Below, piece after piece: positions 1-9,600 of a stretch of DNA of 31,288 nt; position 1 is the first letter of the stretch, and each line of letters opens with the position of its first letter. The position numbers and the translations under genes are program-made. Source of the DNA: Bacteroidetes bacterium UBA6183 (lineage in GTDB: Bacteria > Bacteroidota > Bacteroidia > UKL13-3). The notes under the pieces were generated by a model that did no database searches, was not told the DNA's origin, and saw nothing but the letters and a program-made list of their open reading frames with translations. The stretch spans positions 1-31,288 of the forward strand of contig DITN01000011.1 in NCBI GenBank assembly GCA_002422865.1, written 5' to 3'.

Positions 1-232
1 TATCGAGAGTAGGAGGTTAGATCATCAATTAACTTTAACAAATCCCTTCTCGATACGATTGCCCAACGCATATCCATCGCAACAATCACTCGAAGAGGCT
101 GAGTCGTTCAAGAGTTAATTAAACTCTACAAGTTAAACCCTCCCCAATGCCGAAGGCTTTGTTCTGCGCCCTCTCCACTGTGTGAACGAATGTGCTCGAA
201 TCTTCGCAAGACTGTTCAATGAACTCTGCGTT
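1..232. repeat. Direct repeat, copy 1 (may begin before the window)
   Basis: This block recurs at 371-602 with a constant offset of 370 bp. The first 157 bp are identical, and I count about six substitutions in 232 bp (158, 162, 169, 170, 177, 220). Each copy starts with TATCGAGA (1-8), followed by its inverse TCTCGATA at 48-55, and holds a near-palindrome AGAGTT..AACTCT at 111-127. The window starts exactly at the repeat, so its true left edge is unknown and the unit could be longer. I see no transposase or RNA gene in it. It is probably a dispersed intergenic repeat of the genome. The sequence is visibly richer in G+C than the flanking genes. Confidence 0.9.
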
Positions 233-269
233 TTTTTTACCGCAGAGAAACGCAGAGGTCTTCGCAGAG
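224..269. repeat. Hairpin and CGCAGAG repeat cluster between the two repeat copies
   Basis: CTCTGCG (224-230) and CGCAGAG (241-247) form a 7-bp perfect inverted repeat around a T-rich loop. CGCAGAG then recurs at 251-257 and 263-269. CTCTGCG occurs again inside the second long repeat at 532-538 and 594-600. Short CTCTGCG/CGCAGAG clusters of this kind are typical of dispersed intergenic repeats. I see no coding capacity and cannot assign a function. Confidence 0.65.
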
Positions 270-370
270 TGATTTGAGGCATAGTCGCGAACTAATTTGA
301 GTAAAGGAGTTTGCTTCGCAAAAGTACAGCCTGCTCGAGTGCGTTTTGGGCGGGTTTCGAAGGGAGCGTA

Positions 371-602
371 TATCGAGAGTAGGAGGTTAGATCATCAATT
401 AACTTTAACAAATCCCTTCTCGATACGATTGCCCAACGCATATCCATCGCAACAATCACTCGAAGAGGCTGAGTCGTTCAAGAGTTAATTAAACTCTACA
501 AGTTAAACCCTCCCCAATGCCGAAGGCGTTGCTCTGCGTACTCTCCAATGTGTGAACGAATGTGCTCGAATCTTCGCAAGACTGTTCAAAGAACTCTGCG
601 TT
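371..602. repeat. Direct repeat, copy 2
   Basis: Second copy of the 232-bp block at 1-232, about 97% identical by eye. The inverted ends are at 371-378 (TATCGAGA) and 418-425 (TCTCGATA), with the near-palindrome at 481-497. The match stops after GAACTCTGCGTT at 602, where copy 1 continues into a T-run and this copy into unrelated sequence. The stretch 603-646 between here and the terminator holds nothing I recognise. Confidence 0.9.
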
Positions 603-648
603 AAAATTCAAGGCTCATATCATTAAATGGTCGCTTAACAACAAAAAA

Positions 649-676
649 ATAACCTGAGTTGTTCACCTCAGGTTAT
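649..676 (-). terminator. Intrinsic terminator of the lipoprotein gene
   Basis: A 10-bp perfect stem (649-658 with 667-676) with an 8-nt loop. On the minus strand it is followed by a run of T (643-648 read in reverse). It lies 22 bp past the stop codon of the minus-strand gene at 698-1318. Confidence 0.8.
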
Positions 677-697
677 TGATCATTATAAAAATAAGGT

Positions 698-1318
698 TTA
701 GTTGAATGCTTTAAGTGCAGTAAGTGCCTTGGTAAGTTCATCAATGGTAATGGTATGTTTACGTTTACCAATCCAAATGTTACAATTTCTAACTTGTTGG
801 GTAGCACTTGTTTTTTCCATGCTTAACACCACATCACTTGCTAGGGCGTAATCTACGTAAGCCACTTCACCATTTGCCGGTTTAAGTGCATTGTAATCGT
901 TTTTTAAACCGGGTAAAGCAGTTAATAATGCTTCTGCATTGGCAGCAGGTATATGTGTGAAAAACACCGATAAGTCACCCATCTGACGGATAAAATCATC
1001 ACCACGTACACGGCTGTATAAATCAGCCACATCAAAATGATATAAACTATCGTGAATGTAAAATGCCTTAGCCACTTTGTGTGAACCTAAAACCAAATAT
1101 TTGCTTGTGTCGGTTTTAAACGCAATCAGTTCAACTTGTGCTTTGTTTGTGCCCTCGTAACCACGTAACAAAAGCTTGCTTTTTGAAGTAGCAGACTTAC
1201 CGGTTTGATGTGTTTCTACCACATTTTTAAGGTAGTAATCATACACATTGGTGGTGCTTGAACAAGCGGTAAGTATGGCGGCCGCGGCTATTATTCCAAA
1301 CTTTGAAATTGCTTTCAT
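698..1318 (-). CDS. Predicted lipoprotein of unknown function
   Basis: A 206-aa protein with a clear lipoprotein signal: short basic start, hydrophobic stretch of alanine and isoleucine, then lipobox LTAC with the lipidated Cys at residue 19. The residues after it (SSTTN) carry no basic retention signal. The mature part is soluble-looking, mixed alpha/beta by composition, with no membrane segment. I do not recognise the family. It has its own promoter (1345-1374) and terminator (649-676), so it is probably a single-gene transcript. The ATG is supported by the signal peptide beginning immediately. It is likely anchored in the cell envelope; any more specific function would be a guess. Confidence 0.8.
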   Translation of the reverse strand: MKAISKFGIIAAAAILTACSSTTNVYDYYLKNVVETHQTGKSATSKSKLLLRGYEGTNKAQVELIAFKTDTSKYLVLGSHKVAKAFYIHDSLYHFDVADLYSRVRGDDFIRQMGDLSVFFTHIPAANAEALLTALPGLKNDYNALKPANGEVAYVDYALASDVVLSMEKTSATQQVRNCNIWIGKRKHTITIDELTKALTALKAFN

Positions 1319-1344
1319 ATCAGGTTTACGATTTAGTTTATAAT

Positions 1345-1374
1345 CAAATATACAAGTTTTACTTTCAAGTACAA
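1345..1374 (-). promoter_or_regulatory. Bacteroidota-type promoter of the lipoprotein gene
   Basis: On the minus strand TTG (1374-1372), exactly 19 nt, then TATATTTG (1352-1345). This fits the known Bacteroidota sigma-ABfr pattern TTTG-N19-TAnnTTTG. It lies 27 bp before the ATG at 1318. It is the best-spaced promoter in the window. Confidence 0.6.
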
Positions 1375-1407
1375 GAACGGCTCAGAAAATTGTTCTGTGC
1401 AATGGGG

Positions 1408-1830
1408 CTATTCGCCAAAGTACTCAACAAACTGGCGTTCGGTTTCGTACAACTTAATACAATGCAGTTTACCATCAGTAATGTGAGGCTCTAGTTGTTC
1501 CCAAATAGCCACCACCATATTTTCTATAGAAGCCATTTGACCTTCCATAAAATCTACATCATGGTTAATGTTGCGGTGGTCTAATTTATCAACTACGTAA
1601 GTGTTAATTACATCACGTAACTTTTTAAGATCCATTACCATACCTGTTTCAGGATTTGCAATGCCCTTAATGGTTACATACATATCAAAATTATGCCCAT
1701 GGTAATATTTGTTGGCGCATTTGCCAAAAAAAGCCTCGTTTTCGGCTTCAGACCAATTGGGATTATACAGCTTGTGCGCTGCGTTAAAATGCACTTTACG
1801 AGTGATATAAACAGTTTTACTTTTTTGCAT
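1408..1830 (-). CDS. queD: 6-pyruvoyl-tetrahydropterin synthase / QueD family protein
   Basis: A 140-aa single-domain pterin enzyme, normal length for the family. Zn-binding histidines are visible at residues 19 (HFNAAH), 44 and 46 (HGH). The catalytic Cys is at 38 (FGKCAN), the Asp-His pair in KLDHRN (84-85), and the substrate-binding Glu in YETE near 129-131. In bacteria the family usually makes 6-carboxy-tetrahydropterin from dihydroneopterin triphosphate for queuosine synthesis; eukaryotic relatives make pyruvoyl-tetrahydropterin. This sequence looks rather like the animal enzymes (FGKC, TGMVMDL, LDHRN), so the product specificity is not certain. No other queuosine gene is nearby. A possible promoter lies at 1848-1855, divergent from rfaD. 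Confidence 0.9.
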   Translation of the reverse strand: MQKSKTVYITRKVHFNAAHKLYNPNWSEAENEAFFGKCANKYYHGHNFDMYVTIKGIANPETGMVMDLKKLRDVINTYVVDKLDHRNINHDVDFMEGQMASIENMVVAIWEQLEPHITDGKLHCIKLYETERQFVEYFGE

Positions 1831-1847
1831 GATGCCTTAAAGAACGG

Positions 1848-1855
1848 CAAATATA
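1848..1855 (-). promoter_or_regulatory. Putative -7 element of the pterin-enzyme gene
   Basis: TATATTTG on the minus strand matches TAnnTTTG exactly and ends 18 bp before the ATG at 1830. At the ideal 19-nt spacing the -33 position reads TTC rather than TTG, so the upstream element is weak. Confidence 0.4.
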
Positions 1856-1928
1856 CAAACCGCTGTTTATGATTGAAAAACATTTAAGTGAAAACTGCAA
1901 AATACTTAGGTTTTAGGTGTATTATCTC

Positions 1929-1936
1929 TATTTTTG
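1929..1936 (+). promoter_or_regulatory. Putative -7 element of the rfaD operon
   Basis: TATTTTTG matches TAnnTTTG and lies 20 bp before the chosen ATG at 1957. I see no clear TTTG at -33. The element falls inside the longer reading frame that opens at 1888, which supports the downstream start. Confidence 0.4.
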
Positions 1937-1956
1937 AGCACAATTCGCATAAATTT

Positions 1957-2922
1957 ATGATAATTATCACGGGAGCAGAAGGGTTTATTGGCAGTTGTTT
2001 AGTTGCCGCTTTAAACCAAGCCGGTTATAACGATTTAGTTTTGGTTGATGATTTTGGAATGCCGCTTAGGGAGGATAATTTAACGGGTAAAACATACACC
2101 GCAAAAGTAAACCGCACCGATTTATCTGCGTGGATTGATGAAAACCATCGTTTAATTCAATTTATATTTCACATTGGTGCACGTACCGATACCACCGAAA
2201 CTGATGCTGCTATTTTAAAGGAGCTGAACTTGGATTACACCAAAATGTTGTGGCAAAAATGCGTAACGTTTGGTTTACCCATTGTTTACGCTTCATCGGC
2301 TGCTACATACGGTGGTGGCGAACACGGTTACGATGATGATGAAACCAAGTTAGATTTATTACAACCGCTTAATTTATACGGGCATTCTAAAAACGATTTC
2401 GACAAATGGGCTGTTGCTCAAAATAAAAAACCATTCTTCTGGGCCGGGTTGAAATTTTTTAATGTATACGGACCAAACGAATACCACAAAGGCAGAATGG
2501 CCAGTGTGGTGCTTCATGCGTTTAACCAAATACAACAAACGGGTGAAGTAAAATTGTTTAAATCGCATAACCCCAACTATACTGATGGCGGACAGTTGCG
2601 CGATTTTGTATACGTGAAGGATGTAACCGATGTGTGTTTGTTTTTAATGCACCACCGAAAAAACAGTGGAATTTATAATTTAGGCAGCGGTAAAGCACGC
2701 ACCTTTAAAAATTTAGTAGAAGCCATTTTTGTTGCGCTTAATAAAACACCAAACATCACCTACATTGATACCCCAATTGATATACGTGATAAATACCAAT
2801 ACTTTACCGAGGCCAATATGGATAAACTTAAAGCCATTGGTTATACCCAACCCTTTACCAACATAGAAGATGGTGTTGGTGATTATGTAAAAAACTATTT
2901 AGTAACTCACACAAGGATTTAA
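1957..2922 (+). CDS. rfaD: ADP-L-glycero-D-manno-heptose 6-epimerase
   Basis: A 321-aa short-chain dehydrogenase-type epimerase that converts ADP-D,D-heptose to ADP-L,D-heptose for the LPS inner core. The NADP-binding glycine motif GAEGFIGS is at residues 6-13, YASSAATYG at 111-119, and the catalytic Tyr141-x3-Lys145 in LYGHSK. Length matches the usual ~310-320 aa. The frame is open from 1888, but the Rossmann fold must begin at MIIITG, so ATG 1957 is the start. It heads a probable operon: the next gene starts 6 bp after its stop. No other heptose-pathway gene is in the window. HldD is an alternative name. Confidence 0.92.
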   Translation: MIIITGAEGFIGSCLVAALNQAGYNDLVLVDDFGMPLREDNLTGKTYTAKVNRTDLSAWIDENHRLIQFIFHIGARTDTTETDAAILKELNLDYTKMLWQKCVTFGLPIVYASSAATYGGGEHGYDDDETKLDLLQPLNLYGHSKNDFDKWAVAQNKKPFFWAGLKFFNVYGPNEYHKGRMASVVLHAFNQIQQTGEVKLFKSHNPNYTDGGQLRDFVYVKDVTDVCLFLMHHRKNSGIYNLGSGKARTFKNLVEAIFVALNKTPNITYIDTPIDIRDKYQYFTEANMDKLKAIGYTQPFTNIEDGVGDYVKNYLVTHTRI

Positions 2923-2928
2923 AAGCGG

Positions 2929-5900
2929 TTGAAAAAAGGCATTAAGTTATATTGGATTTTGTTTTTTGCAGGCTGCTTAGCTCTTGTTGGGTTAAGCATG
3001 TACGAGCAACAACAAATTAATAATGCCAATAACCAACTGCAACAAGGTTACGAAAAAACGCAACGTATTATACGTGCAAAAGAGTTGGGGTTTGTTGAGC
3101 TGATTCAAAACGAATTGGTAATGGATACCCTTAACCTGCAACGTAATTGGAGCAGTTTAACCAAGCTAGTAAAAACAGAAAAATGTAATTTATTCATTAC
3201 CCAAAACGATACCCTAAAGTATTGGAGCGACAATGAAATTAACAACAAGCAAATTAAGTTTAAGGAAAACAGCTACCACAACTTTATAAAAGCCCCCAAC
3301 GGCTGGTATTTGGTGTACAAACAAAATAGAGGGACTTACACCTACGTTTTTACCTATTTGGTTAAGCACAATTTTGCTTACAAAAACCAACACCTGCAAA
3401 ACAAGTTTAACCAAGACTTAAGTTTTTTAGAAGACGCTATCGTTATTAATACCAAAATAAACGAGAAGTATACCGACATTTTTTCTATTGATGGTAAGTA
3501 TTTGTTTTCACTTCAAATATTTGCCGTAAAAGAATCGACCGGAACATGGCTTTTTGTAACCATGTTGGTGATGTTATTGTATTGCATTTTACTTACACAT
3601 GTATTGGTGAGGTACTACATACGCATTTATCCGGTATTAACTAGTGTGGTGTTTTTTGCAGTATTTATCTGGATACGGTCGGTAAGTACTTTATACAACA
3701 TACCTCATTTTGTATATGACATCAAATTGTTTAGTGCAGGTATTTATGCTTCATCGGTTTGGTTTCCTTCATTGGGAGATTTATTGGTTGACTCCGGAAT
3801 TATTTTGTGGTATTTTATACTGTTAGAGAACCGTAAAAATCACATCAGGGTTAAACATGCAAAAGGATCAATATGGCCAATTATTGGCTATGGCATCTTG
3901 TGTATATTTTCTGCCGATGCTGTATTCAGTGCCATTAAAAGTTTAACCATCGACTCGCAAATTTCGTTTGATATTACCCAAATATATTCCATCAATATAT
4001 TCACCTATTTTGCCATTACGGTGTGTATTTTACAACTGTTGGTGGTGTATTTTATCAGCAGAAACTTTACCCGTGCCATCAAAAAATATGAAGGTCAACC
4101 TATTTGGAGTTGGGTAATTATTGTAACCATTGCATTGGTGTATTTACTCATTGCCAACAAAGTTTTTGAGCACGATATTTTCAGGTATTGGTCTGTGCTT
4201 ACACTTGCATCTGCATTTGTTATCTTTAAACTGGTTACCCCAAAACTCAATCGTTTTCAGCAGTATTTTATTGTTATCGTAATTATATCCAGTTACAGTG
4301 CATTAAGCATTTGGCATTGGCACAATGTGCGCGAACGGGATAACCGTAAGCTGTTTGCGGTAAAACAAATTTCGCAAAACGACATTACCAACGATTATTT
4401 TTTACGCAGCATTGATAGAAAAATAAAACGCGACAACTACATACACACTTATTTTGAAAGTCCGTTTATCATCAAATCGCAATTTGAAAAACGCATTCGT
4501 CAATTATACTTTACTGGATATTTAAGCAAGTTTGATGTTCAACTACTCGATTACGATTCATCCGGAAATCATTTTAAAGAACGTAACGAGTTAAGTTACT
4601 ATCAAGCCAATAAACTATACAATCAACAACGCCCCGAATCTTTTGCAGAGTCGTTTAGGTACATGCAAAACAGTGGCGACATTAAAGGTTACATTGGTAA
4701 GTTTATTATTAAAGAAGGTAAAAAAAGAACCGGGTATTTGTTTATTATACTTAAACCCAAGTTAATTCAAAACGAAAATAGGTTTGATGAAATTTTAGTA
4801 GAAGGCAATACCTCAAACCGAAGTAAAAACAACGAATATTCTTACGCAGTATACAAAGATAAAAAACTGGTTTATCAGAGTGGCGATTATGCCTACAGCA
4901 TCATCAATACTTGGGGTGAAACCGATAATGACTTTAAGTTTTTTGACGAAAACAATTATAGCCATTTATTATTTACCGATTCACAACCATTAACCGTAGT
5001 GGTGAGTAAACAGGCCAATAACCTGAGTCAGGTCATTGGTTTGTTCTCGTTTATTTTTACTTGCTGTACGGTGGTGCTCATCATGGTGCTGGTATTGTTT
5101 ATTTTGCTCAACGCACAAGTATTAAAACGCTCTACACTTACCAACAACAACATCATATCATGGTTTAGAAACGGCTTACTAAAGTTAATGATGATGGATG
5201 CCAATCAAATTATTTTAATCAGAACCCGTATTCAAACATCTATTATCTTTATTGTTTTTACCACCCTAATATTCAGCTCTTATTTTACCATACGCTTTAC
5301 CATTGATAAATATAACCTGCGCCAAACCGACCGTTTAATGAAAAAGTTGCGCAACATTGTAATCAATATCGAAAACGAACGCATCACCAATTTAAACAGC
5401 AGAATAACAGAAGGAGAAACAGAAGCTTTTATCAATCAAATTGCCGACTTTTACGATACCGATATTTCTTTGTATGATACCAAAGGAGAAGTAATTGCTT
5501 CCAGCATAGGCAAACTGTATGATGAACAAATTATTGGACCTAAAATGCATCCGCATGCTTATTTCCACCTCAATCATTTGCGCGAATCACAGTATAGCCA
5601 AAATGAAAAAATTGGTGACCTTGTTTTTCAGGCAGCTTATGCTCCCATATTTAATTCACGCAGCGAAGTTGTTGGTTATTTACAACTCCCTTACTTCAGT
5701 AAACAAGTTGATTTATTGGGTGAAATATCATCGGTAGTAATTGGTTTTATTAACCTTTACGTGTTGCTGTTTATCATTATCGTGGTAATTGCCTATTGGG
5801 TTTCCAGAAACATTTCCTACCCGCTTACTTTAATTCAGCAACGTTTATCAAGCACAACTTTGGGCCATAGCAACGAGCCTATTTTATGGCAACGTGATGA

Positions 5901-6657
5901 TGAAATTGGTGAGTTGGTAAAACAATACAACCGCATGATTGCGGAACTGGATGCCAGTGCGCATAAACTTGCCGAAACAGAAAGACAAGGTGCTTGGCGA
6001 GATATTGCCCGACAAATTGCACATGAAATTAAAAACCCGCTTACGCCAATGAAACTAAGCGTGCAACATTTACAGCGTGCTTATGCCAACAACGACAACA
6101 ATATTGGAGATAAAATTACACGCACCACCAACCTATTAATTGCACAAATTGATGTTTTGTCGGAACTGGCCAACGAGTTTTCATCATATGCGAAAATGCC
6201 CGCTCCTACCTACGAAAACATTAATGTAAAGTCTACCCTTTCTCAATTGGTTGATTTGTACTCCCAAGGAAATGAACATAAAGTAAGTTTGCATTGTGCC
6301 GAAAACTTAACCATCTCTTTTGATGCGGGATATTTTAACCGTTCTATCTCAAACTTATTAAAAAATGCCATACAGGCTATGCCTGAAAATGAAATTGGTG
6401 AGGTACAAATTGATGTGATAGACCACAATGAAAACATTAAAATTTTCGTTAAGGATAATGCATCAGGCATGACAGAAGAACAAGCAAAAAATGTGTTTAC
6501 ACCCTATTTTAGTACCAAAATTACCGGTATGGGGCTTGGTTTGCCTATTGTAAAAAACATGATTGAAAGTGGTGGTGGCAGCATAACCTTTACCACCCAA
6601 TTAGGCGTAGGCACCGAGTTTTGTATTACCTTACCCAAACAACAACATGTGGCATGA
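2929..6657 (+). CDS. Giant NtrY-like membrane sensor histidine kinase
   Basis: A 1242-aa kinase. I see about a dozen membrane segments: one at 8-24, a block of about eight between 205 and 462, then near 705-730, 767-787 and 937-958. Extracytoplasmic stretches lie at about 25-200, 465-700 and 790-935. A HAMP-like linker follows (~960-1012). The phospho-acceptor H-box HEIKNPLTP has His1032. The ATPase domain shows N-box NLLKNAIQA and G-boxes DNASGM and GMGLGLPIV near the C-terminus. The H-box resembles NtrY-type kinases. No receiver domain is attached and no response regulator is adjacent. The start is TTG at 2929, 6 bp after rfaD; it is chosen because the first membrane helix begins at once and the next ATG (2998) would remove it. 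Its TGA overlaps the next gene's ATG (ATGA), implying translational coupling. Confidence 0.9.
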   Translation: MKKGIKLYWILFFAGCLALVGLSMYEQQQINNANNQLQQGYEKTQRIIRAKELGFVELIQNELVMDTLNLQRNWSSLTKLVKTEKCNLFITQNDTLKYWSDNEINNKQIKFKENSYHNFIKAPNGWYLVYKQNRGTYTYVFTYLVKHNFAYKNQHLQNKFNQDLSFLEDAIVINTKINEKYTDIFSIDGKYLFSLQIFAVKESTGTWLFVTMLVMLLYCILLTHVLVRYYIRIYPVLTSVVFFAVFIWIRSVSTLYNIPHFVYDIKLFSAGIYASSVWFPSLGDLLVDSGIILWYFILLENRKNHIRVKHAKGSIWPIIGYGILCIFSADAVFSAIKSLTIDSQISFDITQIYSINIFTYFAITVCILQLLVVYFISRNFTRAIKKYEGQPIWSWVIIVTIALVYLLIANKVFEHDIFRYWSVLTLASAFVIFKLVTPKLNRFQQYFIVIVIISSYSALSIWHWHNVRERDNRKLFAVKQISQNDITNDYFLRSIDRKIKRDNYIHTYFESPFIIKSQFEKRIRQLYFTGYLSKFDVQLLDYDSSGNHFKERNELSYYQANKLYNQQRPESFAESFRYMQNSGDIKGYIGKFIIKEGKKRTGYLFIILKPKLIQNENRFDEILVEGNTSNRSKNNEYSYAVYKDKKLVYQSGDYAYSIINTWGETDNDFKFFDENNYSHLLFTDSQPLTVVVSKQANNLSQVIGLFSFIFTCCTVVLIMVLVLFILLNAQVLKRSTLTNNNIISWFRNGLLKLMMMDANQIILIRTRIQTSIIFIVFTTLIFSSYFTIRFTIDKYNLRQTDRLMKKLRNIVINIENERITNLNSRITEGETEAFINQIADFYDTDISLYDTKGEVIASSIGKLYDEQIIGPKMHPHAYFHLNHLRESQYSQNEKIGDLVFQAAYAPIFNSRSEVVGYLQLPYFSKQVDLLGEISSVVIGFINLYVLLFIIIVVIAYWVSRNISYPLTLIQQRLSSTTLGHSNEPILWQRDDEIGELVKQYNRMIAELDASAHKLAETERQGAWRDIARQIAHEIKNPLTPMKLSVQHLQRAYANNDNNIGDKITRTTNLLIAQIDVLSELANEFSSYAKMPAPTYENINVKSTLSQLVDLYSQGNEHKVSLHCAENLTISFDAGYFNRSISNLLKNAIQAMPENEIGEVQIDVIDHNENIKIFVKDNASGMTEEQAKNVFTPYFSTKITGMGLGLPIVKNMIESGGGSITFTTQLGVGTEFCITLPKQQHVA

Positions 6658-9600
6658 TGAAGCACCTGTGCTTATGGGTAATGTTGGTACTAACGGTATA
6701 TGTTAGCAAAGCGCAACATAGCGGTAGTTACCGCAGCAAAAAAATTACGTTAAGCGCAGACAGTTTACTTATTGATACCAACGTTATTGTACAAAATAGT
6801 GTAACTATTTTTGCCGACAATAATACGTTATTAAAAGAGGGCGTTGACTATTACATCAATTATTTTACCGGCTATATAAAAGTAAACGTTGCCTACCAAA
6901 ACAGGCCCCTGCAATTAAGTTATAAAACACCCAACATTAACTTCAAACAGATATACAGCAACAAATCGCGCAGCCTGCAAATACCCGAAATTAAAGGCAA
7001 CAGATACGATTTAGGGTATGCGCCTGCAGCAGGCAGTAGAATTGATTTATTTAAAAATGATGGCTTAAAGTTAAATGGATCTATTAGTCGTGGATTAGGT
7101 TTTGGCAACAACCAAGACATTGTTTTAAATGCCAACTTAAACTTACAAATGGCAGGCAGGTTAAACAACGACATTGATGTACTTGCTGCCATTAGCGATG
7201 AAAACAATCCCATTCAACCTGAAGGAAACACCCAACAATTACAAGATTTCGACCGTGTGTTTGTGCAATTGGCCAAAGATAAAACAACCCTAACTGTTGG
7301 TGATTTTGAAATGGTAAGACCGACCGGGACTTATTTCATGAATTACTATAAAAAATCGAGGGGGGCACAATTTAATACCTCGTTTAAAACAGGTAAAAAA
7401 GGTGTATTAAGTGTTGGCGGTGATGGCGCATTAAGCAGAGGCCGGTTTGCACGAAACATCATAAATGGTATTGAAGGTAACCAAGGTCCGTACCGACTTA
7501 ATGGAACCAATGGTGAGTTGTTTATCATTATTATTTCGGGTACAGAAGCGGTATATTTAGATGGACAAAAATTAACACGTGGTGAGCAGAACGATTATGT
7601 GATAGATTACAACACGGGAGAAATTACTTTTATGCCGCGCAGGTCGATTACACAATATAGCCGCATCGTGGTCGAGTTTCAATTTGCCGATAGGAATTAT
7701 GCCAGAACGGTGTTTCATACCCACACCGACTTTGAAATGCCTAAGTATAAAATTCGTGTAAACTATTTTACTGAGCAAGACAATAAGGATCAACCCTTTT
7801 TACAAACCCTTACCGATAGCAGTAAAAAAATACTGGCGGATGTAGGTGATAACATTGACGCAGCCATTATTAACAGTGAAGTAAAAGTAAGTTTCGACAG
7901 CAAAAAAGTGCTGTACCGTAAAATAGATACATTGGCTTATCAAGGTGTGTATGTATATGCACCAACACAAGGTAACGACAGTGTGTTTTATGAGATGCGC
8001 TTTAGTTTGGTAGGACAAGGTTTGGGTAACTACAAACAAATGAGCAGCAACGCCAACGGTCGCGTATATGCATGGGTTGAGCCTGTAGATGGAATTCCAC
8101 AAGGAGATTACGAACCAGTTATAAAGTTAATTAGTCCTAAACGCAGGCAAATGCTCACTGTGGGCGCAGAATTAACGGCCATAAAAAATACCATTATAAA
8201 AATAGAAGCAGCAAATAGTATCAACGACATCAACACCTTTTCAAACCAAGATAAAAGTAATGATGCCGGTTATGGAATAAAGGCATCTATTGAAAATAAC
8301 ATAAACCTATCATCAACAAAAACCAATAAAAAATGGACACTTAATACCAGTATAAACTATGAGCATGTTGACCAAAATTTCAGGTATGTAGAACGTTACC
8401 GAAATGTGGAATTTGACCGAACATGGAACAGGTTATTAAGCAATCAAAACAGCAATATTGATACAGGATACGAAGAGAACATTGCTTCCATAAGAACTAC
8501 TTTAAACCACAACAATACCTTCCAAATTTATTACCAATTAGGAAGCTACAACCGACAAAAACAATTTAACGGTTTACAACACCAAGCCGGAACATTTTTA
8601 CTTTTAGGTAAAAGTACTTTAACGGCCGAAACCGAATGGCTGAACACCTCATCAAACATCATAGGCTCACAAACCAGTGAAGTAAGAAGGTACAAAGGAG
8701 AGCTTACACGTAAAATTTGGAAACTCACCGGTGGCTTAAATGCAGAAACCGAACAAAGTTATTTCAGGCGAAACAGCGACACCTTACTTGGTGGCAGTTA
8801 TGGCTATCAACAATATGGTGCATTTTTACGCAATACAGATTCTACCAAAGTACGTTATCATTTAGCCTATAATAAACGCGTAGATTTATTGCCACGTAAC
8901 ACAGAAATGGCGCAATCAACAGTTGGGCACAATTTTAATACGGGTGCTGATATCAGGCAAACAAATGGCAACAGGTTATCGGGTAGCTTTACGTACCGCG
9001 AGTTTTTAATTAGTGATACCAACATCACCACGCTAAAACCGGAGCGCACCTTATTGGCTAGGATAGAATATGATTATGCCTTTTTAAGACGTGTATTCGT
9101 GGCCAATACATATTATCAAATAGGTTCTGGACAAGAATTAAGAAGAGATTTTCAGTATGTTGAAGTATTGGTTGGACAAGGGATTTACGTATGGAAAGAT
9201 TTTAATAATGATGGAGCACAACAACTAAACGAATTTGTTTTGGCAGGTGCAGCCGATAAACCAATGGCCAATTACATTCGTGTTTTTTTACCCACCAATT
9301 CTTACATCAGCACCAACGCCAATCAGTTTAATCAAACCCTTAATATAAACCCTGCAGCGGTATGGAATGGTAAAAAAGATTTCAGGAAAGTAGTGAGTAA
9401 ATTCAGCAACCAATCGGCTTTAAAAATTGATAGAAAAACAACACAAATTGATACCAAAGATTTTTTGAATCCGTTTTTTTTAAATGTGAATGATACCTCA
9501 CTAATAGCCTTAAACTCTTTATTTAGAAACACCTTGTTTTTTAACCGCAGCAACCCCACTTTTGGGGCCGAATTGACTTACTCAAACCAAAGGAGTAAAA

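Noticed and set aside
224..269. CGCAGAG cluster as a CRISPR array
   Set aside because: The repeats are 7 bp with spacers of 3-6 bp, far too short, and no cas genes are near.
297..488. 63-codon reading frame across the second repeat copy
   Set aside because: TTG start, no ribosome-binding site, lies in a non-coding repeat and changes character at the repeat boundary.
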